From UBA4644 sp964646225 (GTDB lineage Bacteria; Bacillota; Clostridia; Oscillospirales; Butyricicoccaceae), in NCBI GenBank assembly GCA_964646225.1, contig CAZYAD010000001.1:1-64000 (forward strand): a stretch of DNA of 64,000 bases, written 5' to 3'. The stretch's first letter is position 1. Every line of letters starts with the position of its first letter. A program made the position numbers and the translations under genes. A model generated the notes under the pieces. It worked only from the letters and a program-made list of their open reading frames with translations. It did no database searches and had not been told where the DNA came from. Shown here piece by piece: positions 15,058 to 22,276 of this stretch.

Positions 15058-15933
15058 ATGCAGCGAATTTATCTGATCCGGAACGGGAAAACGGTGGCCG
15101 AGGAGCAGGGCCTGTGCTGTGGGCGGTCGGATCTGCCGCTGTCGCCCGGGGGAGAAAGCGCCCTGCGGGCACTGCGGGCCGCAGGCGGCTATCCCGATGC
15201 TGCCGGAAAGCGGCGGATCACCTCCGGTGCGCTGCGGGCCAGACAGACGGCGGCGCTGCTGTTTGGCCCGGAGGAGGAGGAGACTCTTACGGCCTTTCGG
15301 GAGCTGGATTACGGAGCCTTTGAGCTGCAAAATCTGGAGCAGCTGAAAACGCGGGAGGAGTTTCTTCTGTGGCAGAGCGACCCGGCCAACAACCGCACGC
15401 CCGGCGGCGAAAGCGGCGGGGATGTGGCGGCGCGGGTGCGTCCGGCGCTGGCAGAGCTGCTCCGGGACGGAAGGGACGCCATCGTGGTGACCCACGGCGG
15501 CGTCATCGCCGCCATCATGAGCGATCTGTTTCCCGAAAGCCCGATGGAGCGGCAGCAGCTGCGGGGCGAGCCGGGAAAGGGCTGGTGCGTCACGCTGGAG
15601 GGGGAAAAGCCGCTGGGCTGCGAGCCGGTGCCCGATCCCTTTTTGCACCAGGAGCGGACGCTGCCGAAAAAATGGGCCTGGGCGGCGCTGGGCCTGGTGG
15701 GCGGTGCGCTGATCTCAGTTCTGCTGGCGGCCTATTGCGTCATGCGGGGCTGGGCCGGGGGCGAAAAGGCGTTTTTGCTTCTGACGGCGGCGCTGCTGGT
15801 GGGGTCGCAGGCGGTGCGCTTCCGCAAGCTCCGCTGCCCCTATTGCGGACGGTGGGCGGCTCCGCTGAAGCCGGTGGGCGACCCCAGGCTGATGTGCCCC
15901 CGGTGCGGCCGGGTCTCCCGGTACAAGGGGTGA
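15058..15933 (+). CDS. Histidine-phosphatase-like membrane protein lacking the catalytic histidine
   Basis: A 291-residue protein. Residues 1-190 follow the histidine phosphatase (phosphoglycerate mutase-like) fold: LIRNGKT, TSGALRARQTA, FRELDYGAFE and VVTHGGV. The nucleophile of this family is the His of RHG; here residue 9 is Asn (codon AAC), so the phospho-histidine cannot form at that place. Arg8, Arg62, Glu82 and His146 remain. Two membrane helices (about 207-229 and 236-252) and a zinc ribbon with cysteines 260, 263, 280 and 283 follow, an unusual fusion. GGGAGGGTGCGGAT precedes the ATG. Probably a binding or sensing protein, not an enzyme. The MocR-like gene begins six bases after its stop. 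Confidence 0.75.
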   Translation: MQRIYLIRNGKTVAEEQGLCCGRSDLPLSPGGESALRALRAAGGYPDAAGKRRITSGALRARQTAALLFGPEEEETLTAFRELDYGAFELQNLEQLKTREEFLLWQSDPANNRTPGGESGGDVAARVRPALAELLRDGRDAIVVTHGGVIAAIMSDLFPESPMERQQLRGEPGKGWCVTLEGEKPLGCEPVPDPFLHQERTLPKKWAWAALGLVGGALISVLLAAYCVMRGWAGGEKAFLLLTAALLVGSQAVRFRKLRCPYCGRWAAPLKPVGDPRLMCPRCGRVSRYKG

Positions 15934-15939
15934 GATCGG

Positions 15940-17331
15940 GTGGAGAGCATCACCTTCAAGCTGCAAGGCGGGAACAGCCGGCCGCTGTATGAGCAGCTTT
16001 ACCGGCAGATCGTGGAGGAGATCGAGGCGGGACGGCTGAAAAATGGCGAAAAGCTGCCCTCCAAGCGGGCGCTGTGCGCCCATCTGCATATCAGCCAAAG
16101 CACGGTGGAGACAGCCTATGGAATGCTCACCGCCGAGGGATATCTGCGGGCAAAGGCCAAAAGCGGCTATTTTGTCTGCGGAGAGCTTTCCCGTCCGCTG
16201 AGCGACAAGCGGGAAGCCGCGCCGGAGGCGGCTGCCGAGAAAAAGGCCGCGCCGCGGTATGATCTGTCTACCGGCGCGGTGGACACCGATATCTTCCCCT
16301 ATGCCTCCTGGGCGCGGCTCAGCCGGGAGGTGGTTTCCCGCAATCCCCAGCTGCTGCAGCGGGGAGAGGCACAGGGGGATCCGGCCCTGCGGCAGGCGCT
16401 GGCCGGCTTTTTGCGGGAATACCGGGGCGTGCGGTGCAGCCAGGAGCAGATCGTGGTGGGGGCCGGGCTGGAGTATCTGCTGAATGTACTGGTGCAGGTG
16501 CTGCCGGAGGACAGCGTTTACGGGCTGGAGGATCCGGGATATCTGGCGGCCTGGCAGGTGCTGCGCAACCACGGGCGGCAGATCCGCATGATCCCGCTGG
16601 ATGAAAGCGGGATGCGGGAGGATCGTCTGCGGGAAAGCGGGGCCACGGTGGCCTTTGTGACGCCCTCTCACCAGTTTCCCATGGGCTGCACCATGCCGGT
16701 GGGGCGGCGGGCGGCGCTGCTGGCCTGGGCGGAGGCGGCCGAGGGCCGCTTTATCGTGGAGGACGACTACGACAGCGAGTTCCGCTATCTCAGCAGGCCC
16801 ATCCCCGCCATGCAGAGCCTGGACGACGGGGAGCGGGTGATCTATGTGGGGACCTTTTCCCGATCCATCGCGCCCTCCATTCGCGTGGCCTATCTGGTGC
16901 TGCCCCGGCGGCTGCTGGCGGACTATCGGCAGCGGCTGGGGTTTGCGGCCTCCACCGTATCCCGGTTTGAGCAGCAGACGCTGGCGGCCTTTATCAGCCG
17001 GGGGCTTTATGCCCGGCATCTGCGGCGGGCGGCCAATCTTTACCGTAAAAAGCAGCAGCTGCTGTTGAATGAGCTGGAAAAGCTGCCGGGGGCGCGGGCC
17101 TCCGGCGCACAGGCGGGGCTGCATTTTCTGCTGACCGTGCCGGGAATTCCGGAAAAGCAGCTGGTGGCCCGGGCGGCGGAGGCGGGGGTGCCGGTGCGGG
17201 GGCTTTCCTCCTACTGCAGGGAGTGCACCTGCCCGGAGAGCACGCTGGTGCTGGGCTTTGCCGGACTGCGGCTGGAGGACATTCCGGCGGCGGCTGCCGC
17301 CCTGCGGGAGGCCTTTTCGAAGGACGTGTGA
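15940..17331 (+). CDS. MocR/PdxR-type GntR regulator with aminotransferase domain, PLP lysine replaced
   Basis: A 463-residue protein. Residues 5-75 are a GntR winged helix (PLYEQLYRQIVEEIEAGRL, KLPSKRALCAHLHISQSTV). From about 105 a fold-type I aminotransferase domain follows (DLSTGAVDTDIFPYASWARL, then IVVGAGLEYLLN, VEDDYDSEFRY). In MocR proteins the motif GTFSK supplies the PLP-binding lysine; here it reads GTFSRSIAPSIR with Arg308 (codon CGA). Asp276 of the DDYD motif is kept. It may bind PLP or substrates without a Schiff base, or be a pure structural sensor. The start is GTG at 15940, preceded by AAGGGG; it shares the transcript of the gene before. Confidence 0.85.
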   Translation: MESITFKLQGGNSRPLYEQLYRQIVEEIEAGRLKNGEKLPSKRALCAHLHISQSTVETAYGMLTAEGYLRAKAKSGYFVCGELSRPLSDKREAAPEAAAEKKAAPRYDLSTGAVDTDIFPYASWARLSREVVSRNPQLLQRGEAQGDPALRQALAGFLREYRGVRCSQEQIVVGAGLEYLLNVLVQVLPEDSVYGLEDPGYLAAWQVLRNHGRQIRMIPLDESGMREDRLRESGATVAFVTPSHQFPMGCTMPVGRRAALLAWAEAAEGRFIVEDDYDSEFRYLSRPIPAMQSLDDGERVIYVGTFSRSIAPSIRVAYLVLPRRLLADYRQRLGFAASTVSRFEQQTLAAFISRGLYARHLRRAANLYRKKQQLLLNELEKLPGARASGAQAGLHFLLTVPGIPEKQLVARAAEAGVPVRGLSSYCRECTCPESTLVLGFAGLRLEDIPAAAAALREAFSKDV

Positions 17332-17353
17332 CCCCCTGCGGGGGTTGAGAAGG

Positions 17354-17390
17354 AAAGACCGACCTCAGACAGTCTGAGGTCGGTCTTTTT
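17354..17390. terminator. Terminator between convergent genes
   Basis: A stem of about 16 bp (17354-17369 with 17373-17388) and a three-base loop is followed by TTTT on the plus strand and preceded by AAA, so it may work in both directions. Confidence 0.88.
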
Positions 17391-17393
17391 GTG

Positions 17394-18773
17394 TTATCGA
17401 ATGTCCACGATCAGCGGCTGGGCAGCCCGCCACACATGGGAATAGTAGGGAAGCAGCCACACATCGTCGTCCGGATAGTCCTCCTCCAGATAGATGCTCT
17501 CGATAAAATGGGTCTGCTGCTCCTCAAGAGGGAGGGACGAAGCGCTGCTGCTGCTCCAGCGGGTGATTTGCTGCCGCTGGCACTGAGCGTCCAGATATCC
17601 CGAAAACAACTGGTGGCATACGAGGTCGGCGGAAGACGCCCACTTTCGCTGCTCTGCCTTGAAGCTGATGCACCAGCCGTCGGCGGTCTTTTCGGCAGAA
17701 ACAAAGGTCATGCCCTCCGGCGCTTCCCCGGCGGTGCCGTTGACCAGATCCACATACACCGGCAGCTGTCCCTTGTCCAGCCATTCGGCGGCGGTGATCA
17801 CCACCCGCAGATGCTGCGCCTCGTAGAAATAGGTGCTGTCCGCACGGTAGGTGGTCACCCGGGTTTCGCCGCTGCGGAAGGACAGGACCCCGTTGGATTC
17901 GGTGTCGAACCGCATCCCCCAGTCGGTTTCGATATAGAAATACAGCCGCTGCAGGTCGGCGGTGTTGTCGGGATGGTCCTCCACCTGAAGCCGCAGATGG
18001 GTGGGATAGACCTCCATCTGCCGCAGGATGACCTGCTGGCCGTCGATCTCCACCGTTTTGTGGATGGGATAAACGATGGCCTGAGCGGTGAAGGAGGGGT
18101 CATATTCCAGCAGGAAGGTAAAATCCACCGTTTGCCGGCTGATTTCTTCCACCGCAAGACTGCCGTTGGCGACCGGGGCTGCCGCCATCCAGTCGTTGTC
18201 ACTGCTGAAAACCGAAAGCGTCAGCTGCAGCTGTGACGGAAGGTCGATGTCGGTGACTTCCAGCGTGACGCTTTGCAGCTGTCCTGCCGGCACATTCCAA
18301 TCGTTGCAGCCATATATGCAGGAACTGATCTGGCTGCCATCGGACAGGCGAAAGTCCGGCTCGGCATCCAGCGTTTGATAGCCCTCGCCCTCCAGCCGGA
18401 AGAACACATTCACCTGCTTCTGATCCACGATAAGGTATTCCACCTTCGCGGTGATGCCGTCTTTCGTCTGGGACAGGGAAAGGGGCTGCACATATTCGTT
18501 TTCCACCGCATCGCGCAGGGAACGGGAAAAGGTCACCGCCTCCGCCAGCTCCCGCAGTCCGGGAATCCGGGCGCAGGCATAGGCCACCGGCACACTGAAA
18601 TTCACCAGCGCCACAAACAGGGCAAACACCGCGCACAGGCTCCCGCAGGCGTGAACGATGCGCCGTCTGCGCCGCCGCAGCCGCTTCTGCGCCCGGGCAA
18701 GGGTATCCTCCAGTGCCGGAGCGCAGGTCTCCAGCTCCTCCCGCAGCGCCTGATATTCTTCCGTTCGATTCAT
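17394..18773 (-). CDS. DUF4179-like membrane protein, putative anti-sigma factor
   Basis: A 459-residue protein that starts on the stop of the sigma gene (ATGA at 18770-18773). Residues 1-40 are cytosolic and end in RLRRRRRRIVHACG. A membrane helix spans about 42-62. The rest is outside and resembles the DUF4179 family, which is found behind Clostridial ECF sigma genes: the juxtamembrane SRSLRDAVENEYVQPL and the strand-rich TKDGITAKVEYLIVDQKQVN are typical. Role by context: it holds the sigma factor 18770-19240 until an outside signal arrives. A terminator stem at 17354-17388 lies directly behind. Confidence 0.7.
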   Translation of the reverse strand: MNRTEEYQALREELETCAPALEDTLARAQKRLRRRRRRIVHACGSLCAVFALFVALVNFSVPVAYACARIPGLRELAEAVTFSRSLRDAVENEYVQPLSLSQTKDGITAKVEYLIVDQKQVNVFFRLEGEGYQTLDAEPDFRLSDGSQISSCIYGCNDWNVPAGQLQSVTLEVTDIDLPSQLQLTLSVFSSDNDWMAAAPVANGSLAVEEISRQTVDFTFLLEYDPSFTAQAIVYPIHKTVEIDGQQVILRQMEVYPTHLRLQVEDHPDNTADLQRLYFYIETDWGMRFDTESNGVLSFRSGETRVTTYRADSTYFYEAQHLRVVITAAEWLDKGQLPVYVDLVNGTAGEAPEGMTFVSAEKTADGWCISFKAEQRKWASSADLVCHQLFSGYLDAQCQRQQITRWSSSSASSLPLEEQQTHFIESIYLEEDYPDDDVWLLPYYSHVWRAAQPLIVDIR

Positions 18774-19240
18774 TCCGCATCCTCCTCTCGCAATTCCAGA
18801 CGCAAAAGCTGCAGCGCTCTGCGCTGGCGTGTGGCCGCCGTCCCCCGGGGAATGCCCAGGGCGGCCGCCGTTTCCTCCAGGGTGTATCCTGTGAAGTATC
18901 GCAGGATCACCACATCCTTCAGCTCCCGGGGGAGCTTTTCGATGGCCTCCCGCAGGGGAAGGGCATCGTAATCCTCGGCGCTTTGCTCCGGAGCGTCCTC
19001 CAGGGGCGCCAGGCGCTTCTGCCGCCGAAGCTCGTCGGTGCAGACATGGATTACGATGCGGGTCATCCAGGTGTCGAAATATTCCGGCTGGCGCAGCCGC
19101 CAGCAGCCCTTCAGACCCTTGTAGACCGCCTCGTCCACCGCGTCCAGGGCGCAGCTCTCACTGCGGAGATACAGCAGCGCCGTGCGGTACAGCCGTTCCC
19201 GCAGGGGTACCAGTCTGCGGGAGAACTCCTCTTGCTTCAC
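18770..19240 (-). CDS. ECF-type sigma-70 family RNA polymerase sigma factor
   Basis: A 156-residue sigma factor. Region 2 covers about 10-75 (RLYRTALLYLRSESCALDAV, FDTWMTRIVIHVCTDELRRQ) and region 4 about 95-150 (LPRELKDVVILRYFTGYTLE, then IPRGTAATRQRRAL). Two GTG codons compete: the first, at 19249, lies directly behind AAAGGAG, while the second, at 19240, has AAAGGAGG at eight bases; I chose the second. The next gene overlaps by four bases and encodes a membrane protein. This is the second sigma/anti-sigma pair of the window; its sigma is shorter and not closely similar to that at 3166. Confidence 0.85.
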   Translation of the reverse strand: MKQEEFSRRLVPLRERLYRTALLYLRSESCALDAVDEAVYKGLKGCWRLRQPEYFDTWMTRIVIHVCTDELRRQKRLAPLEDAPEQSAEDYDALPLREAIEKLPRELKDVVILRYFTGYTLEETAAALGIPRGTAATRQRRALQLLRLELREEDAE

Positions 19241-19333
19241 CGGCTCCACCTCCTTTCACCCATTAGACGGCCCGGCCGGACAATTTGATTGCAGAAAGAA
19301 TAAAACTTTTTTCAGCGTTTGCGGAACGCTTTG

Positions 19334-19358
19334 ACACGGAAAAAACCGTGTTTTTTTC
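19334..19358. other. Hairpin with T-run in the 370-base gap 19241-19610
   Basis: ACACGG and CCGTGT (19334-19339, 19346-19351) enclose six A and are followed by seven T. It lies between divergent genes, where no transcript is expected to end, so it may be an attenuator or chance. Nothing else that is gene-like is seen in this gap apart from the promoter and operators of the XRE gene. Confidence 0.35.
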
Positions 19359-19476
19359 ATTATACCCGGTGGAAATGTCATGCACAAGTCAAAAGTGACG
19401 CACCGGAACGCAAAAAACCGGATTTTTGAAAGAATATGATTTGAGCAAAACCGCCGGTGTTGTCAAGCCAAAATTT

Positions 19477-19564
19477 CCGGAAAATTCGCCGGAAAATTCA
19501 GCGAAAATAATACACTCCGTTTTCGACGAAAAGACTTTACTTTCGGGAATCACAGGGGTATACT
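19477..19564 (+). promoter_or_regulatory. Promoter and possible operators of the XRE regulator
   Basis: TTTACT (19536-19541) and TATACT (19559-19564) are 17 bases apart. Just upstream lies a perfect palindrome TTTTCGACGAAAA (19520-19532). Before it is a direct repeat of CCGGAAAATTC at 19477 and 19489, with a 12-base period. These are candidate binding sites, perhaps for the encoded regulator itself. Confidence 0.6.
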
Positions 19565-19610
19565 GTTCCTACCGCCTGTTTTCGGCGAGGATAAGAATGA
19601 GGGGATCGTT

Positions 19611-20282
19611 ATGGTTAGTGATTTTCCGCGAACACTGTCTCTTCTCCGGCAGGAAAAAAAGATCAGCCAGCGCAAGGCTGCCGGCGAGCTGGGGGTCTCC
19701 CAGGCCCTGCTTTCTCATTATGAAAACGGCGTGCGGGAGCCCGGTCTGAGCTTTGTGGTCCGGGCCGCCGATTATTACGGTGTTTCGGCGGATTTTCTGC
19801 TGGGGCGCACCATGGCGCGGGACGGCGGCGCGATCCTAGCCGATGATCTGGCCGACAGCAGTGCCGAAAAGGACAATGTGCTCCACGGCTCCGCTGCCGC
19901 CATGCTCAGCAAAAAGCTGCTGGTCAACGCCACCTCGCTGCTGTATGAGCAGCTGGGGGGCGAGCATCGGGCGCTGACCCGGCTGGTGAGCGATTATCTC
20001 AGCCTGGCCTTTTATAAGGTGTACCGTCTGCTGTATGCGATGGACAGCAGCAGCAGCAAAAAGGCCTTTGCTGCGCCCCAGAGCATCTTTTCCGACCTGT
20101 GTGACGCCGAAATGAAGAAGTGCGAGGCACAGCTGCGGCTGATGGCAGAGGAGCCCGACGGGGCAGCGCCTCAGCTTTCTCTGGAGCGGGTGCAGCAGAG
20201 CTGGCCCCGGCTGGCACCCTCTTTTTTGTCTCTGCTCCACGGCGTGGATGAAAAAATTTCTCCGAAAAACGAAAAAAAGTGA
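19611..20282 (+). CDS. XRE family helix-turn-helix regulator
   Basis: A 223-residue protein. Residues 5-65 are a Cro/CI-type helix-turn-helix (TLSLLRQEKKISQRKAAGEL, VSQALLSHYENGVREPGLSF) ending in YYGVSADFLLGR, which marks the family of repressors found in Clostridial genomes. Residues 70-215 are helical, without a recognised ligand domain. The ATG follows GAGGGGATCGTT. Two tRNA genes and their own promoter follow, so it is monocistronic. The target is unknown; the palindromes in front suggest autoregulation. Confidence 0.85.
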   Translation: MVSDFPRTLSLLRQEKKISQRKAAGELGVSQALLSHYENGVREPGLSFVVRAADYYGVSADFLLGRTMARDGGAILADDLADSSAEKDNVLHGSAAAMLSKKLLVNATSLLYEQLGGEHRALTRLVSDYLSLAFYKVYRLLYAMDSSSSKKAFAAPQSIFSDLCDAEMKKCEAQLRLMAEEPDGAAPQLSLERVQQSWPRLAPSFLSLLHGVDEKISPKNEKK

Positions 20283-20291
20283 AAAAAGGAC

Positions 20292-20320
20292 TTGCTTTTT
20301 TCCTTGGAGTATGATATCAT
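20292..20320 (+). promoter_or_regulatory. Promoter of the tRNA-Thr/tRNA-Tyr unit
   Basis: TTGCTT at 20292-20297 and TATCAT at 20315-20320, 17 bases apart, about 30 bases ahead of the first tRNA. Confidence 0.7.
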
Positions 20321-20351
20321 ACATCTTGCGTTCGAGAGTTCAACCTGATAT

Positions 20352-20427
20352 GCTGGTGTAGCTCAGCCGGTAGAGCAGCTGATTTGTAATCAGCAGGTCG
20401 GGGGTTCGAATCCGTCCACCAGCTCCA
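20352..20427 (+). tRNA. tRNA-Thr (anticodon TGT)
   Basis: The acceptor arm GCUGGUG pairs with CACCAGC, followed by U and an encoded CCA. The anticodon stem GCUGA/UCAGC holds loop UUUGUAA, which gives anticodon UGU for ACA codons. The T arm has GGUUCGAAUCC. Confidence 0.95.
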
Positions 20428-20455
20428 ATCACGGTGGCGAGAACGCTGGGAATAT

Positions 20456-20540
20456 GGGAGTGTTCCCGAGTGGCCAAAGGGGGCAGACTGTAAATCTGTT
20501 GACTATGTCTACGGTGGTTCGAATCCACCCGCTCCCACCA
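20456..20540 (+). tRNA. tRNA-Tyr (anticodon GTA)
   Basis: A class II tRNA of 85 bases with a long variable arm, an acceptor GGGAGUG/CGCUCCC and an encoded CCA. The loop CUGUAAA shows anticodon GUA. It is transcribed with tRNA-Thr, 28 bases upstream. Confidence 0.95.
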
Positions 20541-20571
20541 AAAGCGATTTGCTTCGGCAAATCGCTTTTTT
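20541..20571 (+). terminator. Terminator of the tRNA unit
   Basis: The stem AAGCGATTTGC/GCAAATCGCTT with a TTCG loop is followed by a T-run. It starts right after the CCA of tRNA-Tyr. Confidence 0.9.
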
Positions 20572-20589
20572 GTTTTCTGTCGAAATGCA

Positions 20590-20618
20590 TTGCAATTCTC
20601 ACCGCCTTCTGCTACAAT
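20590..20618 (+). promoter_or_regulatory. Promoter of the SLH protein gene
   Basis: TTGCAA at 20590-20595 and TACAAT at 20613-20618 with 17 bases between. The start codon lies 33 bases after the -10 box. Confidence 0.75.
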
Positions 20619-20650
20619 AAAATATCAAACGAAAAGAAGTACGGATACGC

Positions 20651-22060
20651 ATGAAAAGGCGATGCATTTGTTTGTTTCTGATTCTGTCGCTGCTCTTGTC
20701 GATGACCCTGCCCGCCGCCGCGGCGGAGATCCTGGGGCAGCGGGAGGCGGAGATCCTGTATGCGCTGGGGCTGTTCCGGGGTGTGGGCACTCTGCTCGAC
20801 GGAACCCCTGATTTTGCCCTGGAGCGCCCCCTTACCCGTCAGGAGGCCGTGGTGATGCTGGTGCGGCTGCTGGGCCGGGAGGATGCGGCGCTGGCCGGCA
20901 GCTGGGAGCTGCCCTTTACCGATGTGACCGACTGGGCGCTGCCCTATATCGGCTATGCCTACAGCGCGGGCCTTACCAGAGGTGTCGGCGAGACGCAGTT
21001 CGGCGGCGAAAGCACGGTCTCGGCCACCCAATATCTGACCTTTGTTCTGCGGGCGCTGGGATATTCCTCCGACACGGATTTCCGCTGGGATGCCGCGTGG
21101 AAGTACACCGATGCGCTGGGACTCACCGGCGGCGAATACACGGCAGAGCATCCGGATACCTTCCTCCGGGGGAACGCGGCGGTGGTTTCCTGCCGTGGAC
21201 TGACAGCCGACTGCAAGGACGGCAGCGGCACGCTGGCCGATCGACTGGTGGCTGAAGGGGCGCTGACCCGGAGCGCCGTGGAGGCAAGCGGTCTGCTGCC
21301 CGATGTATATACCCGGATGGCCCGGGAGCTGCTGAAAACAGGGCATACGCCGTTCTGGGTGGAAAGAGATCAAAACAAAATGGTCACGGTGCACACGCTG
21401 CCGCAGGAAAAGCGCTTTGCGGAATATGATGCCTATTCCGGCACCGGTGAAACGATTGAGGCCGCGCTGGCTGACGCATTCCGGGACTATGCAGCCCAGT
21501 GTCTGGATGGGGATTATTCCGATGGCTATCCGGGGACCATGAGATTTGGCGTGGACCATGAAAGGCCTTATGCCCATATCATCACGGACACCAAGGGCAC
21601 GGTCATTGCCTATTCCGTGGGCGTGGGCAAAATCGAAGAAGCAATGCAGTGGTATTATTCCGATTACGACTCCCGCGCGTACATGACAGAACTGGCGAAG
21701 GAATTTCAAAAGCGGCTCAAGAATGTGAAACGGGTGGAGAGCATCGGCGAGGTGGTGGACGGACAGTGCCTTTATACCTTTGGTGAGCTGCCGAAGGATA
21801 CGGCGTATTACAGCATTGGGCAGACAGCGTACAGCACTGGATACAGGAATTACCTTACGGATACTGCGGATCATCTTCAGACGATCCGCAAGGCGATCTT
21901 TACAGGCCGGGTGGAAAAATACCCGATCGCCGAGACCTGCGTGCAGGCGTATCCGGATGAAGAATGGGCAAGATTCCCATACCTGAATGTGCTCTTTATC
22001 TTCTGGGACGAGTCTGACAACCCGGTGGCCTACTCACCGGTGAGCTTCCGTTATAGATAA
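20651..22060 (+). CDS. Exported S-layer-homology (SLH) domain protein
   Basis: A 469-residue exported protein: a signal peptide of about 24 residues (KRRCICLFLILSLLLSMTLP, then AAAAE). Two SLH-like repeats follow at about 30-150 (EILYALGLFRGVG, RPLTRQEAVVMLVRLLG, LPFTDVTDWALPYIGYAYS, TRGVGETQFGG), a motif that binds pyruvylated wall polymer. A degenerate third repeat may cover 140-190. Residues 230-469 form a separate domain that I do not recognise, possibly a mixed alpha/beta binding domain (ESIGEVVDGQCLYTFGEL). The ribosome binding site is weak (GAAGTACGG). Probably a wall-bound protein. Confidence 0.8.
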   Translation: MKRRCICLFLILSLLLSMTLPAAAAEILGQREAEILYALGLFRGVGTLLDGTPDFALERPLTRQEAVVMLVRLLGREDAALAGSWELPFTDVTDWALPYIGYAYSAGLTRGVGETQFGGESTVSATQYLTFVLRALGYSSDTDFRWDAAWKYTDALGLTGGEYTAEHPDTFLRGNAAVVSCRGLTADCKDGSGTLADRLVAEGALTRSAVEASGLLPDVYTRMARELLKTGHTPFWVERDQNKMVTVHTLPQEKRFAEYDAYSGTGETIEAALADAFRDYAAQCLDGDYSDGYPGTMRFGVDHERPYAHIITDTKGTVIAYSVGVGKIEEAMQWYYSDYDSRAYMTELAKEFQKRLKNVKRVESIGEVVDGQCLYTFGELPKDTAYYSIGQTAYSTGYRNYLTDTADHLQTIRKAIFTGRVEKYPIAETCVQAYPDEEWARFPYLNVLFIFWDESDNPVAYSPVSFRYR

Positions 22061-22119
22061 AGCATAAGCAAACCACGCCGCCCCCGGCCTTTCTCCGGGG
22101 GCGGCGGCACTGTGCAGAC

Positions 22120-22212
22120 TTGACAGGCGGCGGTGGGGTATGGTATGGTTTGGGAGGCAGGGGCGAGCTCCGGCTGACAGAGCCGCCGGTACGCCGCCGG
22201 GCGGCTTTTTTT
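22120..22212 (+). promoter_or_regulatory. Promoter and possible attenuator leader of the phosphoesterase gene
   Basis: TTGACA (22120-22125) and TATGGT (22144-22149) are 18 bases apart. Within the leader CGGCT/AGCCG (22171-22185) can pair, or AGCCGCC (22181-22187) can pair with GGCGGCT (22200-22206), which is followed by seven T. The two helices exclude each other, as in an attenuator. No known riboswitch is recognised. A GC-rich hairpin at about 22080-22112 probably ends the preceding gene. Confidence 0.45.
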
Positions 22213-22276
22213 GCACAGTTCCCCCGTGCTCCCGGCCTGCCGGCCGGGCCGATTCCAAATGGAGGTGTGCCTACCT

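Noticed and set aside
20340..20528. Minus-strand frame over the two tRNA genes
   Set aside because: It is antisense tRNA sequence and not a protein gene.
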